This document shows, one piece after another, positions 35,542 to 43,049 of a stretch of 64,000 nucleotides of DNA. The stretch comes from Saprospiraceae bacterium (GTDB lineage: Bacteria; Bacteroidota; Bacteroidia; Chitinophagales; Saprospiraceae). The notes under the pieces were generated by a model. The model was not told the origin of the DNA and searched no databases. It saw nothing but the letters and a program-made list of their open reading frames with translations. Numbering within the stretch: the first letter of the stretch is position 1; every line of letters begins with the position of its first letter. Both the position numbers and the translations under genes were made by a program. The stretch is from NCBI GenBank assembly GCA_019187225.1, contig JABAQQ010000022.1, positions 1-64,000 of the forward strand. Reading direction: 5' to 3'.

Positions 35542-36474
35542 TCAGCGCACCGTTAGCGCCTGTCCCTCATAATGGTTCTGCGAGATCACCGAATGCCGGT
35601 CAATGTCGCGCGGGCCCTCGATCGTCCAATCATTAATGCTCTTTTTTTCGAAACGGCAGGTGTTGCAAATAAAATCGTGCACTTCGCCGTATTTGTCTTT
35701 GCGGGCGGTGACGCGGTAAATTTCATTGCCATACATCCATACAACGGCTTTGCCGGAACAAGTCGGGCAATCGCGGTGCGCGTCCATCGGATTGAGGAAC
35801 CACACCCGGCTTTTGAAGCGGAAGGTGCGGTCGGTCAGGGCGCCGACGGGGCACACGTCTATCATATTGCCCGAAAAGTCGTTGTCAATCGCTTTTTCGA
35901 TGTACGTGCTGATCTCGGCGTGGTCGCCGCGACTGAGGACACCGTGAACGCGCTCCGGCGTCAGTTGATTGGCTACCATCACGCATCTGTAACACAGGAT
36001 GCAACGCGTCATGTGCAGTTTGATGTAGGGGCCAATGTCAATTTTCTCAAAAGTTCGGCGCTCGAACTCGTAGCGGGTTGATTCCAGGCCGTGCTCGAAC
36101 GACAGATCCTGTAAATGACACTCTCCTGCCTGGTCGCAGATCGGGCAGTCGAGCGGGTGGTTGATGAGCAGGAACTCGACCACGCCGCGGCGGGCATTGA
36201 GCACCTCGTCGCTGGTGATGTTGGCGACTTCCATACCGTCCATGACCGTTTGCTGGCACGAAGCCACGAGTTTGGGCATGGGGCGCGGGTCTTTTTCCGA
36301 GCCTTTGGTTACTTTCACAAGGCAGGTGCGGCACTTGCCGCCGGAACCTTTGAGCGTGGAGTAGTAGCACATGGCGGGCGGCACGATGTCGCCGCCGATT
36401 TGCCGCGCCGCGTTCAGGATGGTGGTGCCTTCGGGCACTTCGACTTCAAAGTTGTCTATTTTTACTTTGGGCAT
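35542..36474 (-). CDS. nuoG: NADH-quinone oxidoreductase subunit G, short form without molybdopterin domain
   Basis: A 310-residue iron-sulfur subunit from the ATG at 36474. It has the N1b [2Fe-2S] ligands C36, C48, C51 and C73; the N3 His/Cys set H106, C110, C113 and C119; and the N4 cysteines in CILCYRC plus the later DVCPVGAL. The large molybdopterin-oxidoreductase-like C-terminal region (about 500 residues in E. coli) is missing, as in other Bacteroidota. The tail keeps two CxxC pairs, DCPTC and ICNTC, which could hold a metal. The 3' end has no sign of truncation by an insertion. Confidence 0.93.
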   Translation of the reverse strand: MPKVKIDNFEVEVPEGTTILNAARQIGGDIVPPAMCYYSTLKGSGGKCRTCLVKVTKGSEKDPRPMPKLVASCQQTVMDGMEVANITSDEVLNARRGVVEFLLINHPLDCPICDQAGECHLQDLSFEHGLESTRYEFERRTFEKIDIGPYIKLHMTRCILCYRCVMVANQLTPERVHGVLSRGDHAEISTYIEKAIDNDFSGNMIDVCPVGALTDRTFRFKSRVWFLNPMDAHRDCPTCSGKAVVWMYGNEIYRVTARKDKYGEVHDFICNTCRFEKKSINDWTIEGPRDIDRHSVISQNHYEGQALTVR

Positions 36475-36483
36475 ATCGTTGTT

Positions 36484-36627
36484 TTTAACACAGAGAAAAC
36501 AGAGGTAAAACACGGAGAACCACCGAGAAAAAATCTCTGCGAAACTCTGTGAAAACTCTCTGTGTACTCTGTGTTTAATTTTTTTTCTAACACAGAGAAC
36601 GCAGAGTTAAATCACAGAGAGGCACGG
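36484..36627. repeat. CACAGAG-rich inverted array, left of the GxxExxY gene
   Basis: AACACAGAGAAAACAGAGG and CTCTGTGTACTCTGTGTTT face each other over about 36485-36577, followed by a further AACACAGAGAACGCAGAG copy at about 36588. The array lies between the start of nuoG and the end of the GxxExxY gene and mirrors the array on the gene's other side (37018-37241). Confidence 0.75.
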
Positions 36628-36629
36628 AG

Positions 36630-37007
36630 TTAGAATCCGTTGATTACTCGTTTGACTCCATCTTTCAGTCTCAAAACGTTGAAATTTATGAGCAATCCAA
36701 GTTTGTAGTTTCCGACCCGAAGATAGGTCAGCGTCTGCGCGAGGTAAAGGTCGTTGAGCGCTTCGACTGATTTCAATTCGAGTAAAAGTTGGTTTTCCAC
36801 GAGCAGGTCAATTCGGTGGCCGCAATCCAATTTCACCTCTTCGTAAATGAGCGGAAGCGGTTTTTCTTTTTCCACCATCAACCCGGTTTTTTGAATTTTA
36901 TGAAACAAACACTCTTTGTAAGCACTCTCCAAAAGTCCCGGCCCGAGGGCGCTGTGGACTTCCATCGCCAAGCCGATTACTTTTCCGGTTAGTTCGTTTT
37001 CATTCAT
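36630..37007 (-). CDS. GxxExxY protein
   Basis: A 125-residue member of the GxxExxY family. The naming motif is G24-x-x-E27-x-x-Y30 in GPGLLESAYKECL. Further conserved features are EEVKLDCGHRIDLLVENQLLLELKSVE (about residues 56-82), whose D..E-x-K spacing resembles a PD-(D/E)xK nuclease core, and LTYLRVGNYKLGLLINFN. Function is unknown. It is commonly found in multiple copies bordered by short repeats, and here CACAGAG arrays flank it on both sides, suggesting a mobile or repeat-associated cassette. Confidence 0.9.
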   Translation of the reverse strand: MNENELTGKVIGLAMEVHSALGPGLLESAYKECLFHKIQKTGLMVEKEKPLPLIYEEVKLDCGHRIDLLVENQLLLELKSVEALNDLYLAQTLTYLRVGNYKLGLLINFNVLRLKDGVKRVINGF

Positions 37008-37017
37008 GATTACAAAA

Positions 37018-37241
37018 TCTAACTCTGTGGTTCTCTGTGATTTTTCTCCTTTTCTCTGTGTTTGAATTTTTTAACACAGAGTACGCTGAGAGTTTTTCAC
37101 AGAGTTGCACAGATCGTTTTACAATTGATTTTTCGTAGTCTAACTCTGTGATTCTCTGCGCTTTTTTCTCTGTTCTCTCTGTGTTTGAATTTTTTAACAC
37201 AGAGTACGCTGAGGGTTTTCACAGAGTTACACAGAAGTTTT
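37018..37241. repeat. CACAGAG/CTCTGTG arrays, right of the GxxExxY gene
   Basis: Two near-identical direct units start at about 37061 and 37186 (TTTGAATTTTTTAACACAGA, then GTACGCTGAG and a CACAGAG stretch). Each is preceded by a facing TAACTCTGTG..TCTCTGTG block, so each could form a hairpin. The gap 37008-37300 holds these arrays and the nucleotidyltransferase stub. Confidence 0.75.
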
Positions 37242-37293
37242 TCAGTTCGGGTTTCAGGGCGGTGAGTTTGTTTTTGATGTCGGTGAGGGTCAT
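37219..37293 (-). pseudogene. N-terminal stub resembling an MNT nucleotidyltransferase
   Basis: A 24-codon open frame, MTLTDIKNKLTALKPELKNF, followed by four residues and a stop. The first ~18 residues resemble the N-terminal helix of MNT-type nucleotidyltransferases, and the frame then runs into CACAGAG repeat sequence. It is read as the remains of another MNT gene cut by the repeat array. The match is short, so this is tentative. Confidence 0.4.
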
Positions 37294-37300
37294 TTTCAAA

Positions 37301-37408
37301 TTATTTAATTGATAGAAATTCTTTAAGGCTCTCTAGATTTTCATCATCAAAATTTAAAATTGCAATGCTTTCAGCTGGATTCCAAGGCGAATTAGGATTG
37401 CGTTTCAT
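37301..37408 (-). CDS. Very short open frame, unknown
   Basis: A 35-residue frame (MKRNPNSPWNPAESIAILNF, then DDENLESLKEFLSIK) in the decayed nuoF-nuoG gap, between the duplicated nuoF end and the nucleotidyltransferase stub. It is acidic towards the C-terminus and might be a small antitoxin or a remnant. No family recognised. Confidence 0.3.
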   Translation of the reverse strand: MKRNPNSPWNPAESIAILNFDDENLESLKEFLSIK

Positions 37409-37425
37409 GATTTTAAGTTTAGTTG

Positions 37426-37513
37426 TTACCCCTGCAACCCCTCCAAAAACACGCCCACCTCGCTCACCGGCCTGTAATTCCGCTCCATGCACAACTTCGG
37501 CTCTCTGATGTGC
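37426..37513 (-). pseudogene. Duplicated 3' end of nuoF
   Basis: About 87 nt match the true nuoF 3' end (38294-38381) with about five mismatches plus a divergent edge. It reads REPKLCMERNYRPVSEVG then VFLEGLQG and a TAA stop, against REPKLCMERNYGLVSEVG, VFLEGVQG and TAG in nuoF. It lies just beyond the stop codon of the DUF3368 gene, so the UPF0175/DUF3368 pair is bracketed by two copies of the nuoF terminus. Confidence 0.92.
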
Positions 37514-37520
37514 TCAAATA

Positions 37521-38006
37521 CTATTCTCCCAACTCATGCTTTATCCGGGAAAGGAACTTGTCGCTAATCCAAAATCCGGCTGTTTCTCTCAATTCCAGCA
37601 CAACAGGAATCACTTCTTCAATTAACTTTTTCTCTTTCGCTTTTATCAATACCCCCACCAAACCAATCGGGTGCAAACCCATGCTTTCTGCGATTTTTGT
37701 ACCTGCCCTTTCATCCATCAAAATCCAGTCAGCAACAACTTCTTGCGCAAGCACAATGGCGTTAGATTCTCCGGCATCCAATTCGCGCATCAAATTTCTG
37801 ACCTTGCCAATGTCGTTGACAGGATGGGTCTTTATCCAAGCCGCCTGTTTGAATTCGGCGAGGTCAATCCCGAAATGGCTCAATTCCATGATTTCTTCAA
37901 AAACGACCGGTGGCACCAACACTTCCTGAAAAACCTCGCGGAGCATATCCAGTCTTCCAACTTGAATCAAATTGGCAATAGGCGAAGTGTCCGACACGAC
38001 TATCAT
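37521..38006 (-). CDS. DUF3368 PIN-like toxin of a UPF0175 pair
   Basis: A 161-residue PIN-like protein. The N-terminus MIVVSDTSPIANLIQVGRL carries Asp6, ELDAGESNAIVLA holds the central acidic residues, and WILMDERAGTKIAESMGL is the DUF3368 signature. Such proteins are predicted RNases and toxins. It overlaps the UPF0175 gene by 4 nt (ATGA), the usual order antitoxin then toxin. The reading frame is intact. The gene lies in the nuoF-nuoG gap and is followed by the duplicated nuoF end. Confidence 0.87.
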   Translation of the reverse strand: MIVVSDTSPIANLIQVGRLDMLREVFQEVLVPPVVFEEIMELSHFGIDLAEFKQAAWIKTHPVNDIGKVRNLMRELDAGESNAIVLAQEVVADWILMDERAGTKIAESMGLHPIGLVGVLIKAKEKKLIEEVIPVVLELRETAGFWISDKFLSRIKHELGE

Positions 38007-38242
38007 GGCATCAGTTTGGCGGATTTCAAATCTCTTTCAAAATCCTCTTCGGTGTAGTGTACCGGGATTTTTCTTTTTGCCAATTCTTTTTGAAACAATA
38101 TCTTATGCAACCCGGCCACTTTTGCGGATTTGCCGAGCGAGACTTTCTTTTCCTGAAAAAGCCAAATTGCCAAGGCCAGCCTGACTTCTTCGAGCGTCAG
38201 GTGGGAACCTGCAATAATTTCGTCTGAAATTTCCACTATCAT
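38003..38242 (-). CDS. UPF0175 family antitoxin
   Basis: A 79-residue protein from the ATG at 38242 (MIVEISDEIIAGSHLTLEEV). The segment LALAIWLFQEKKVSLGKSAKVAGL (about 24-47) is the helix-turn-helix-like core of UPF0175, and the C-terminal HYTEEDFERDLKSAK is also typical. UPF0175 proteins are the predicted DNA-binding antitoxins of DUF3368 toxins. Its start is 51 nt from the nuoF stop, and its 3' end overlaps the toxin. Confidence 0.87.
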   Translation of the reverse strand: MIVEISDEIIAGSHLTLEEVRLALAIWLFQEKKVSLGKSAKVAGLHKILFQKELAKRKIPVHYTEEDFERDLKSAKLMP

Positions 38243-38293
38243 CTTTATGTGTGATTTTAAGTCCAACAAAATTAAACAAAACGAAGCAAAATC

Positions 38294-39652
38294 CTACCCC
38301 TGCACCCCCTCCAAAAACACCCCCACCTCGCTCACCAGCCCGTAATTCCGCTCCATGCACAACTTCGGCTCTCTGACGTGCCACTCGAACTCCTCGCGGA
38401 AGTGGCGAATCGCCGCGCTCACCGGCCAGGCCGCTGCGTCGCCGAGCGGGCAGATGGTGTTGCCTTCGATATTTTTTGCCACATTCACCAACAGATCAAT
38501 GTCGCTCATTTTGCCCTGACCGTTTTCGAGTCGCCACAGCGTTTTTTCCATCCAGCCCGTGCCTTCGCGGCAGGGTGAGCATTGGCCGCAGGATTCGTGC
38601 CAGTAGAAGCGCGCAAAATTCCAGGTGTTGCGCACGATGCACTGTTCTTCGTCATAGACAATGAAGCCGCCGGAGCCGAGCATGGAGCCGGTCGCGAAAC
38701 CGCCGTCGGCGAGGCTTTCGTAGGTCATCAGGCGCGGCTCGCCCGCCGCCGTTTTGGTCACGAGCGTGTGCGGCAGGATGGGCACCGACGAGCCGCCCGG
38801 CACACAGGCTTTGAGGCGTTTGCCGCCTTTGATGCCGCCGCACCACTCGTCGGAGTAGATGAATTCCTCCACCGAAATGCTCATTTCGATTTCATAAACG
38901 CCTGGTTTGTTGATGTTTCCGCTGGCGGAAATGAGTTTCGTGCCGGTGCTTTTGCCGATGCCGATTTTGGCGTACTCGTCGCCGCCGTCGTTGACGATGG
39001 GCACGACCGCCGCGATGGTTTCCACGTTGTTGACCACCGTCGGGCTTTGCCACAGACCTTTCACGGCGGGGAACGGCGGTTTGATGCGCGGGTTGCCGCG
39101 TTTGCCTTCGAGGCTCTCGATGAGGGCGGTTTCTTCGCCGCAGATGTACGCGCCCGCGCCGGGGTTGACGTACAAATCGAGGTCGTAACCCGAACCGAGA
39201 ATGTTTTTGCCGAGCCAACCGTTGGCGTACGCTTCGGCGATGGCTTTTTCCAAAATAAAAACAATCCACGAGTACTCGCCCCGGATATAAATATAAGAGG
39301 TGTTGGCCCCCAGCGCGTAACTCGACGTGATCATCCCCTCGATGAGCAGGTGGGGGATCTTTTCCATCAGGAAGCGGTCTTTGAATGTGCCGGGTTCCGA
39401 TTCGTCGGCGTTGCAGAGCAGGTAGCGCGGCACGCCCTCGGGTTTGGCGAGGAACGACCATTTCATGCCGGTCGGGAAGCCTGCGCCGCCGCGACCGCGC
39501 AGGCCGGATTTTTTTACTTCTTCCACCACCGCCTCGGGCGACATGGTTTTCAATGCCTTTTCCACCGAGCGGTAACCGCCGTGTTTGCGATAGACCTCGT
39601 AGGTGTGGATGCCCGGTACGTGGGCGTGTTCGAGCAGGAGTTTACGTCCCAT
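38294..39652 (-). CDS. nuoF: NADH-quinone oxidoreductase subunit F
   Basis: A 452-residue NADH-binding flavoprotein subunit. FMN/NADH-site motifs are GLRGRGGAGFPTGMKW (about residues 51-66), NADESEPGTFKDR near 80 and AYICGEETALIESLEGKRGNPR near 168. The N3 [4Fe-4S] ligands are in ESCGQCSPCREGTGW near 345 and ICPLGDAAAWP near 388. Its start codon directly abuts the stop of an inserted HEPN gene (TAAATG). A second copy of its last ~87 bp lies at 37426-37513. Confidence 0.96.
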   Translation of the reverse strand: MGRKLLLEHAHVPGIHTYEVYRKHGGYRSVEKALKTMSPEAVVEEVKKSGLRGRGGAGFPTGMKWSFLAKPEGVPRYLLCNADESEPGTFKDRFLMEKIPHLLIEGMITSSYALGANTSYIYIRGEYSWIVFILEKAIAEAYANGWLGKNILGSGYDLDLYVNPGAGAYICGEETALIESLEGKRGNPRIKPPFPAVKGLWQSPTVVNNVETIAAVVPIVNDGGDEYAKIGIGKSTGTKLISASGNINKPGVYEIEMSISVEEFIYSDEWCGGIKGGKRLKACVPGGSSVPILPHTLVTKTAAGEPRLMTYESLADGGFATGSMLGSGGFIVYDEEQCIVRNTWNFARFYWHESCGQCSPCREGTGWMEKTLWRLENGQGKMSDIDLLVNVAKNIEGNTICPLGDAAAWPVSAAIRHFREEFEWHVREPKLCMERNYGLVSEVGVFLEGVQG

Positions 39653-40000
39653 TTATTTTTCTAAATCTTCTATAATCTTTTGAATTTCGGGTTTCAAAGC
39701 GGGCATTTCAACGGTGGCGACGTTCCAAACAACTTGCAATCTCAAGCCGAAATAAACGTGTGTTACGATGTCGCGTAAACCAGCCATTTGCTTCCATGGG
39801 ATTTGAGGATAATTGTCTCGAAGTTTCATGGGAAGGTTTTTTGTTGCTTCACCGATTATTTCGATTCGACGCATGATAGCGTCCTGTTTCTCAATGTTCA
39901 ACTCAAAGTCGGCGAATGAGACTCCATGCGTGTATTGTTCGAGGTATTCGATGCACTCGAAAATATCTTGCACAAAAATTTCTGCCGCTCTTTTAGCCAT
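39653..40000 (-). CDS. HEPN-domain protein (HepT/DUF86-like toxin)
   Basis: A 115-residue all-helical HEPN protein from the ATG at 40000. It has RRIEIIGEATKNLP (about 44-57) and the RNase signature R76-x4-H81 in RDIVTHVYFG, so it appears catalytically complete. HEPN toxins cleave RNA and are silenced by the adjacent nucleotidyltransferase. It overlaps the MNT gene by 8 nt, and its TAA stop directly abuts the nuoF ATG, placing an RNase toxin in translational contact with a complex I subunit. Confidence 0.9.
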   Translation of the reverse strand: MAKRAAEIFVQDIFECIEYLEQYTHGVSFADFELNIEKQDAIMRRIEIIGEATKNLPMKLRDNYPQIPWKQMAGLRDIVTHVYFGLRLQVVWNVATVEMPALKPEIQKIIEDLEK

Positions 40001-40283
40001 AAAATCGGATTTCGTCTTCCAAAATGCTTTTCTGCAAGCGGGGTTTGATGGCTTCATATTCGATGAGGTCAACCTTTCTTTTTAAAGCCTCCTCTAATGC
40101 AAATTTCAAATCCATGTAAACGTACATACCGACAAACAAATCGGGGTCGAATTGAATCAGCAAATCCACGTCGCTCTCTTCCGTCGCCTCGTTGCGGGCA
40201 AAAGAGCCGAACAGTCCAGCTTTCACCACTTGGTGTTTTTGCAGGATAGGCACTATCTGTGATTTCAACGTTTCGACATTCAT
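39993..40283 (-). CDS. MNT-type nucleotidyltransferase (MntA-like antitoxin)
   Basis: A 96-residue minimal nucleotidyltransferase with GSFARNEATEESDVD: G26-S27 bind the nucleotide phosphates and D38/D40 the metal. The C-terminal KRKVDLIEYEAIKP is typical of the family. It is the antitoxin of the HEPN gene it overlaps. The sequence is intact. It lies 3 nt downstream of the DUF2750 gene. Confidence 0.9.
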   Translation of the reverse strand: MNVETLKSQIVPILQKHQVVKAGLFGSFARNEATEESDVDLLIQFDPDLFVGMYVYMDLKFALEEALKRKVDLIEYEAIKPRLQKSILEDEIRFYG

Positions 40284-40286
40284 AAC

Positions 40287-40679
40287 TTATTCTTTTTCTT
40301 TATCAAACTCAATTTGAAAATCGTCTTTCAATCTTCGGGGCGTCATCACCGCGCTCTGAAAATCAGGCGTGGGAAACACCGCGACCTTCATTTTTTCTTT
40401 CTCAAAATCGTCGAGCCATTCCATGAACTCGTACAGATCCAGCGCCTCCACCTGAAACTCTTCGAAACCGCCTTTTTCCCGAAAAATCTCCGCAAATTCG
40501 GGATTCGGAAAAACAGCCAAAACTTCCGTGTCGTCATCGTCATCCTCCAGCAGCAACCAGCCTTCTTCGTCGGCCAAACCCCACACTTCTTCTTCTGCCG
40601 CTACGGTTTTGATGAAATATTTGTAGCGGTTTTCCGGCTTTTTCGCCAGTATTTCTTCGATTTGTTTTTGTGTCAACAT
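40287..40679 (-). CDS. DUF2750-like protein
   Basis: A 130-residue acidic cytoplasmic protein. RYKYFIKTVAAEEEVWGLADEEGWLLLEDD (about residues 18-47) and VFPNPEFAEIFREK match the DUF2750 pattern of an alpha/beta domain reading values from a Trp-rich core. ALDLYEFMEWLDDFEKEKMKVAVFPTPD is the second half. Function unknown. It is the second of four genes inserted between nuoE and nuoF. Confidence 0.75.
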   Translation of the reverse strand: MLTQKQIEEILAKKPENRYKYFIKTVAAEEEVWGLADEEGWLLLEDDDDDTEVLAVFPNPEFAEIFREKGGFEEFQVEALDLYEFMEWLDDFEKEKMKVAVFPTPDFQSAVMTPRRLKDDFQIEFDKEKE

Positions 40680-40697
40680 CCCGGAGCAGGTTGAAGG

Positions 40698-41177
40698 TTA
40701 AAAAGGGCGGCCAATGAACCGGGATTTTACCCAGCCTTTTTTTCCGTCAGAACACTGGATTTTATGCCATTGAGGAATTTCGTAAATATTGCCGGATTCA
40801 TCGGTCATTTTGGTTTCGAGAATATAGATATTTTCCGAAACTTTAAAATTATGCGGGATTTTAGTGGCTTTGTCTGAAGGCTCAGCGTACATCAAGGCAG
40901 TTGATTGGGTGATGTAGGCGGGGGGGCCTGGCGGTTTTGATGTTTTCGGAGGAATTTTTGCAGGCGGCGGTGGCGTAGCCTGGATGGGGGACTTTTTTTC
41001 TCTCATACTGTCATCGGGTATCGCGGTATATGCTTTGGACAAGGGGGTGTCTGACTTGGACTCAGGCGAGGTAACGGTCTGCTGCTTTTCCGGAATGGCC
41101 GGCGGGTTTTTTTTTTCCCCGCAGTTACTCCATAAAAAAGAGATCAATACGAAAAGACAAAGACGATAAGTCTGCAT
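40698..41177 (-). CDS. Putative lipoprotein with C-terminal SH3-like domain
   Basis: A 159-residue exported protein from the ATG at 41177; the upstream TTG is less likely. The signal peptide ends in LWSNC, a possible lipobox with Cys near residue 20. A Pro/Ser/Lys-rich linker (about 25-85, APPPPAKIPPKTSKPPGPP type) precedes a small SH3-like domain (about 88-159, with LMYAEPSDKATKIPHNFKV and KGWVKSRFIG). Envelope-located, function unknown. It is inserted between nuoE and nuoF. Confidence 0.65.
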   Translation of the reverse strand: MQTYRLCLFVLISFLWSNCGEKKNPPAIPEKQQTVTSPESKSDTPLSKAYTAIPDDSMREKKSPIQATPPPPAKIPPKTSKPPGPPAYITQSTALMYAEPSDKATKIPHNFKVSENIYILETKMTDESGNIYEIPQWHKIQCSDGKKGWVKSRFIGRPF

Positions 41178-41222
41178 AACTAATGAATCGAATAAAAACA
41201 AGCCAGAAGTTGATCCGGAGTT

Positions 41223-41765
41223 TCAGTGCATTTTCCAGGTTCCCTTGTCAATTTTTCCCGCCCGGCAATCCTCGACGAACCGGTCAATTTTTGCTTCGTC
41301 GAGGTGCTCGTGGTAAAACTCGCCGACCTGCATCATAGGGGCGTAGCCGCAGGCGCCGAGGCATTCGACTTCTTTGATTGTGAACATACCGTCGGGCGTC
41401 GTCTGGTTTTTCCCAATGCCGAGTTTGAGTTTCGTGTACTCGATGATGCGCTCGGCGCCTTCGATGGCGCAGGGTCCGGTATGGCAAAATTCGAGAACGT
41501 ACTTGCCTACGGGTTCGAGATTGTACATCGAGTAAAAGCTCGCCACTTCGTACACTTCGATGGGCGTGATACCCAACACCTCGGCTACGTGGTCCATCGC
41601 GGTTACGCTGAGCCAGCCCTCGTTTTCTTCCTGGGCAATGTGCAAGGCTCGCAAAATGGCGCTTTTACCCCGGCCTTCGGGGTATTTTTTCATCAATCCC
41701 TGCACCTCGGCGAGCGCGGCGGGGGAGTATTTGAATGGCGTTCCGTTTTGAGTGGGTGCGTGCAT
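41223..41765 (-). CDS. nuoE: NADH-quinone oxidoreductase subunit E
   Basis: A 180-residue thioredoxin-fold subunit carrying the [2Fe-2S] cluster N1a. The four ligands are C93 and C98 in FCHTGPC and C134 and C138 in ECLGAC. The N-terminal helical part (about 10-80) contains the conserved YEVASFYSMY. Size is normal. It is downstream of nuoD with a 73-nt gap that contains a short tandem GAATTTTCAG repeat. Confidence 0.95.
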   Translation of the reverse strand: MHAPTQNGTPFKYSPAALAEVQGLMKKYPEGRGKSAILRALHIAQEENEGWLSVTAMDHVAEVLGITPIEVYEVASFYSMYNLEPVGKYVLEFCHTGPCAIEGAERIIEYTKLKLGIGKNQTTPDGMFTIKEVECLGACGYAPMMQVGEFYHEHLDEAKIDRFVEDCRAGKIDKGTWKMH

Positions 41766-41838
41766 ATAAGAATTTTCAGAATGGTAGAATTTTCAGTATA
41801 GTGGAATGGAATGGCTTGAATGAGGTGGCCTCTTCCGG

Positions 41839-43044
41839 TCACGCATCCAGTTCCCCTGCGATCACGTTCATCGAACTCATGGCCAGAATGGCGTCCGACA
41901 ACATCGCACCTTTGATCATTTCCGGATAGGCCTGGTAATAAATAAAGCAGGGCCGGCGGAAATGCAGGCGATACGGTTGCCGTCCACCGTCGCTGATGAG
42001 GTAGAAGCCCAGTTCGCCGTTTCCGCCTTCGACGCAGTGGTACACCTCACCCACCGGGACCGGCGTTTCACCCATTACTACCTTGAAATGGTAAATGAGC
42101 GCCTCCATTTTGGTATAAACGTCGGGTTTATCCGGCAAATAAAAATCCGGCACGTCGGCGTGGTAATTGCCTTCGGGCAGGTTTTTGTATGCCTGCTCGA
42201 TGATGCGCATGCTCTGGCGTATCTCCTCCTGCCGCACCAAAAAGCGGTCGTAAGTGTCGCCGTCTTTGCCGACCGGCACAATAAAGTCGAAATCCTCGTA
42301 ACTACTGTAAGGATTCATCACCCGCACGTCGTAGTCCACCCCGGCGGCGCGCAGGTTGGGGCCGGTGAAACCGTAAGCCATTGCGCGTTCTGCCGAGATC
42401 GGCCCCGCGCCGACGCAGCGATCCATGAATATCCGGTTGCGCTCGAGCATGTCGTTAAATTCCTCGAATCGCGCCGGGAAGGTTTTCATAAAATCCTTCA
42501 GTTTGGCGTGGAATGCCGGCGTGAAGTCGCGTTCCATGCCGCCGATGCGACCGATGTTGGTCGTCAGACGTGAACCGCATACTTCTTCAAACATCTCGTA
42601 AATCCGCTCGCGCTCCTGGAACATATAGGTGAAACCCGTCAGCGCTCCCGTATCCACGCCGATGACCGCGTTGCACACGAGGTGGTCGGCGATGCGCGAC
42701 AACTCCATGATGATCACGCGCATGTACTGCGCGCGTTTGGGTAGTTCGGCGCCGATGAGTTTTTCCACGGTCATGTGCCAGCCCATGTTGTTGATGGGCG
42801 ATGAGCAATAGTTGAGCCGGTCGGTGATGGGCGTGATCTGGTTGTAAGGCCGGTGTTCCGCCAGTTTCTCGAACGCGCGGTGGATGTATCCGATGGTCGG
42901 CTCGGCGGAGTGGATGCGCTCGCCGTCCATTTTCAGCACGTTCTGGAACACGCCGTGCGTGGCCGGGTGCGTCGGGCCGAGATTGAGGGTGGCGAGTTCA
43001 CCGTCAATGTTGTCGAGCGAGGAGAAGTATGATTGGACTTGCAT
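41839..43044 (-). CDS. nuoD: NADH-quinone oxidoreductase subunit D
   Basis: A 401-residue subunit that lines the quinone pocket. The ATG at 43044 (MQVQSYFSSLDNIDGELATL) is chosen; the open frame extends upstream into the HEPN gene. Family motifs are NLGPTHPATHGVFQN (about 21-35), GYIHRAFEKLAEHRPYNQ near 55, GGMERDFTP near 165 and the conserved GYEDFDF-like SSYEDFDFIVP near 250. The first 38 nt recur upstream of the inserted MNT/HEPN pair (43730-43767, one mismatch). Confidence 0.96.
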   Translation of the reverse strand: MQVQSYFSSLDNIDGELATLNLGPTHPATHGVFQNVLKMDGERIHSAEPTIGYIHRAFEKLAEHRPYNQITPITDRLNYCSSPINNMGWHMTVEKLIGAELPKRAQYMRVIIMELSRIADHLVCNAVIGVDTGALTGFTYMFQERERIYEMFEEVCGSRLTTNIGRIGGMERDFTPAFHAKLKDFMKTFPARFEEFNDMLERNRIFMDRCVGAGPISAERAMAYGFTGPNLRAAGVDYDVRVMNPYSSYEDFDFIVPVGKDGDTYDRFLVRQEEIRQSMRIIEQAYKNLPEGNYHADVPDFYLPDKPDVYTKMEALIYHFKVVMGETPVPVGEVYHCVEGGNGELGFYLISDGGRQPYRLHFRRPCFIYYQAYPEMIKGAMLSDAILAMSSMNVIAGELDA

Positions 43045-43049
43045 GGAAG

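Noticed and set aside
36484-37241. CRISPR array from CACAGAG units
   Set aside because: Irregular spacing, both orientations, and a protein gene in the middle.
38582-39664. 360-codon plus-strand frame
   Set aside because: Antisense to nuoF; composition typical of a shadow frame in G/C-rich coding DNA.
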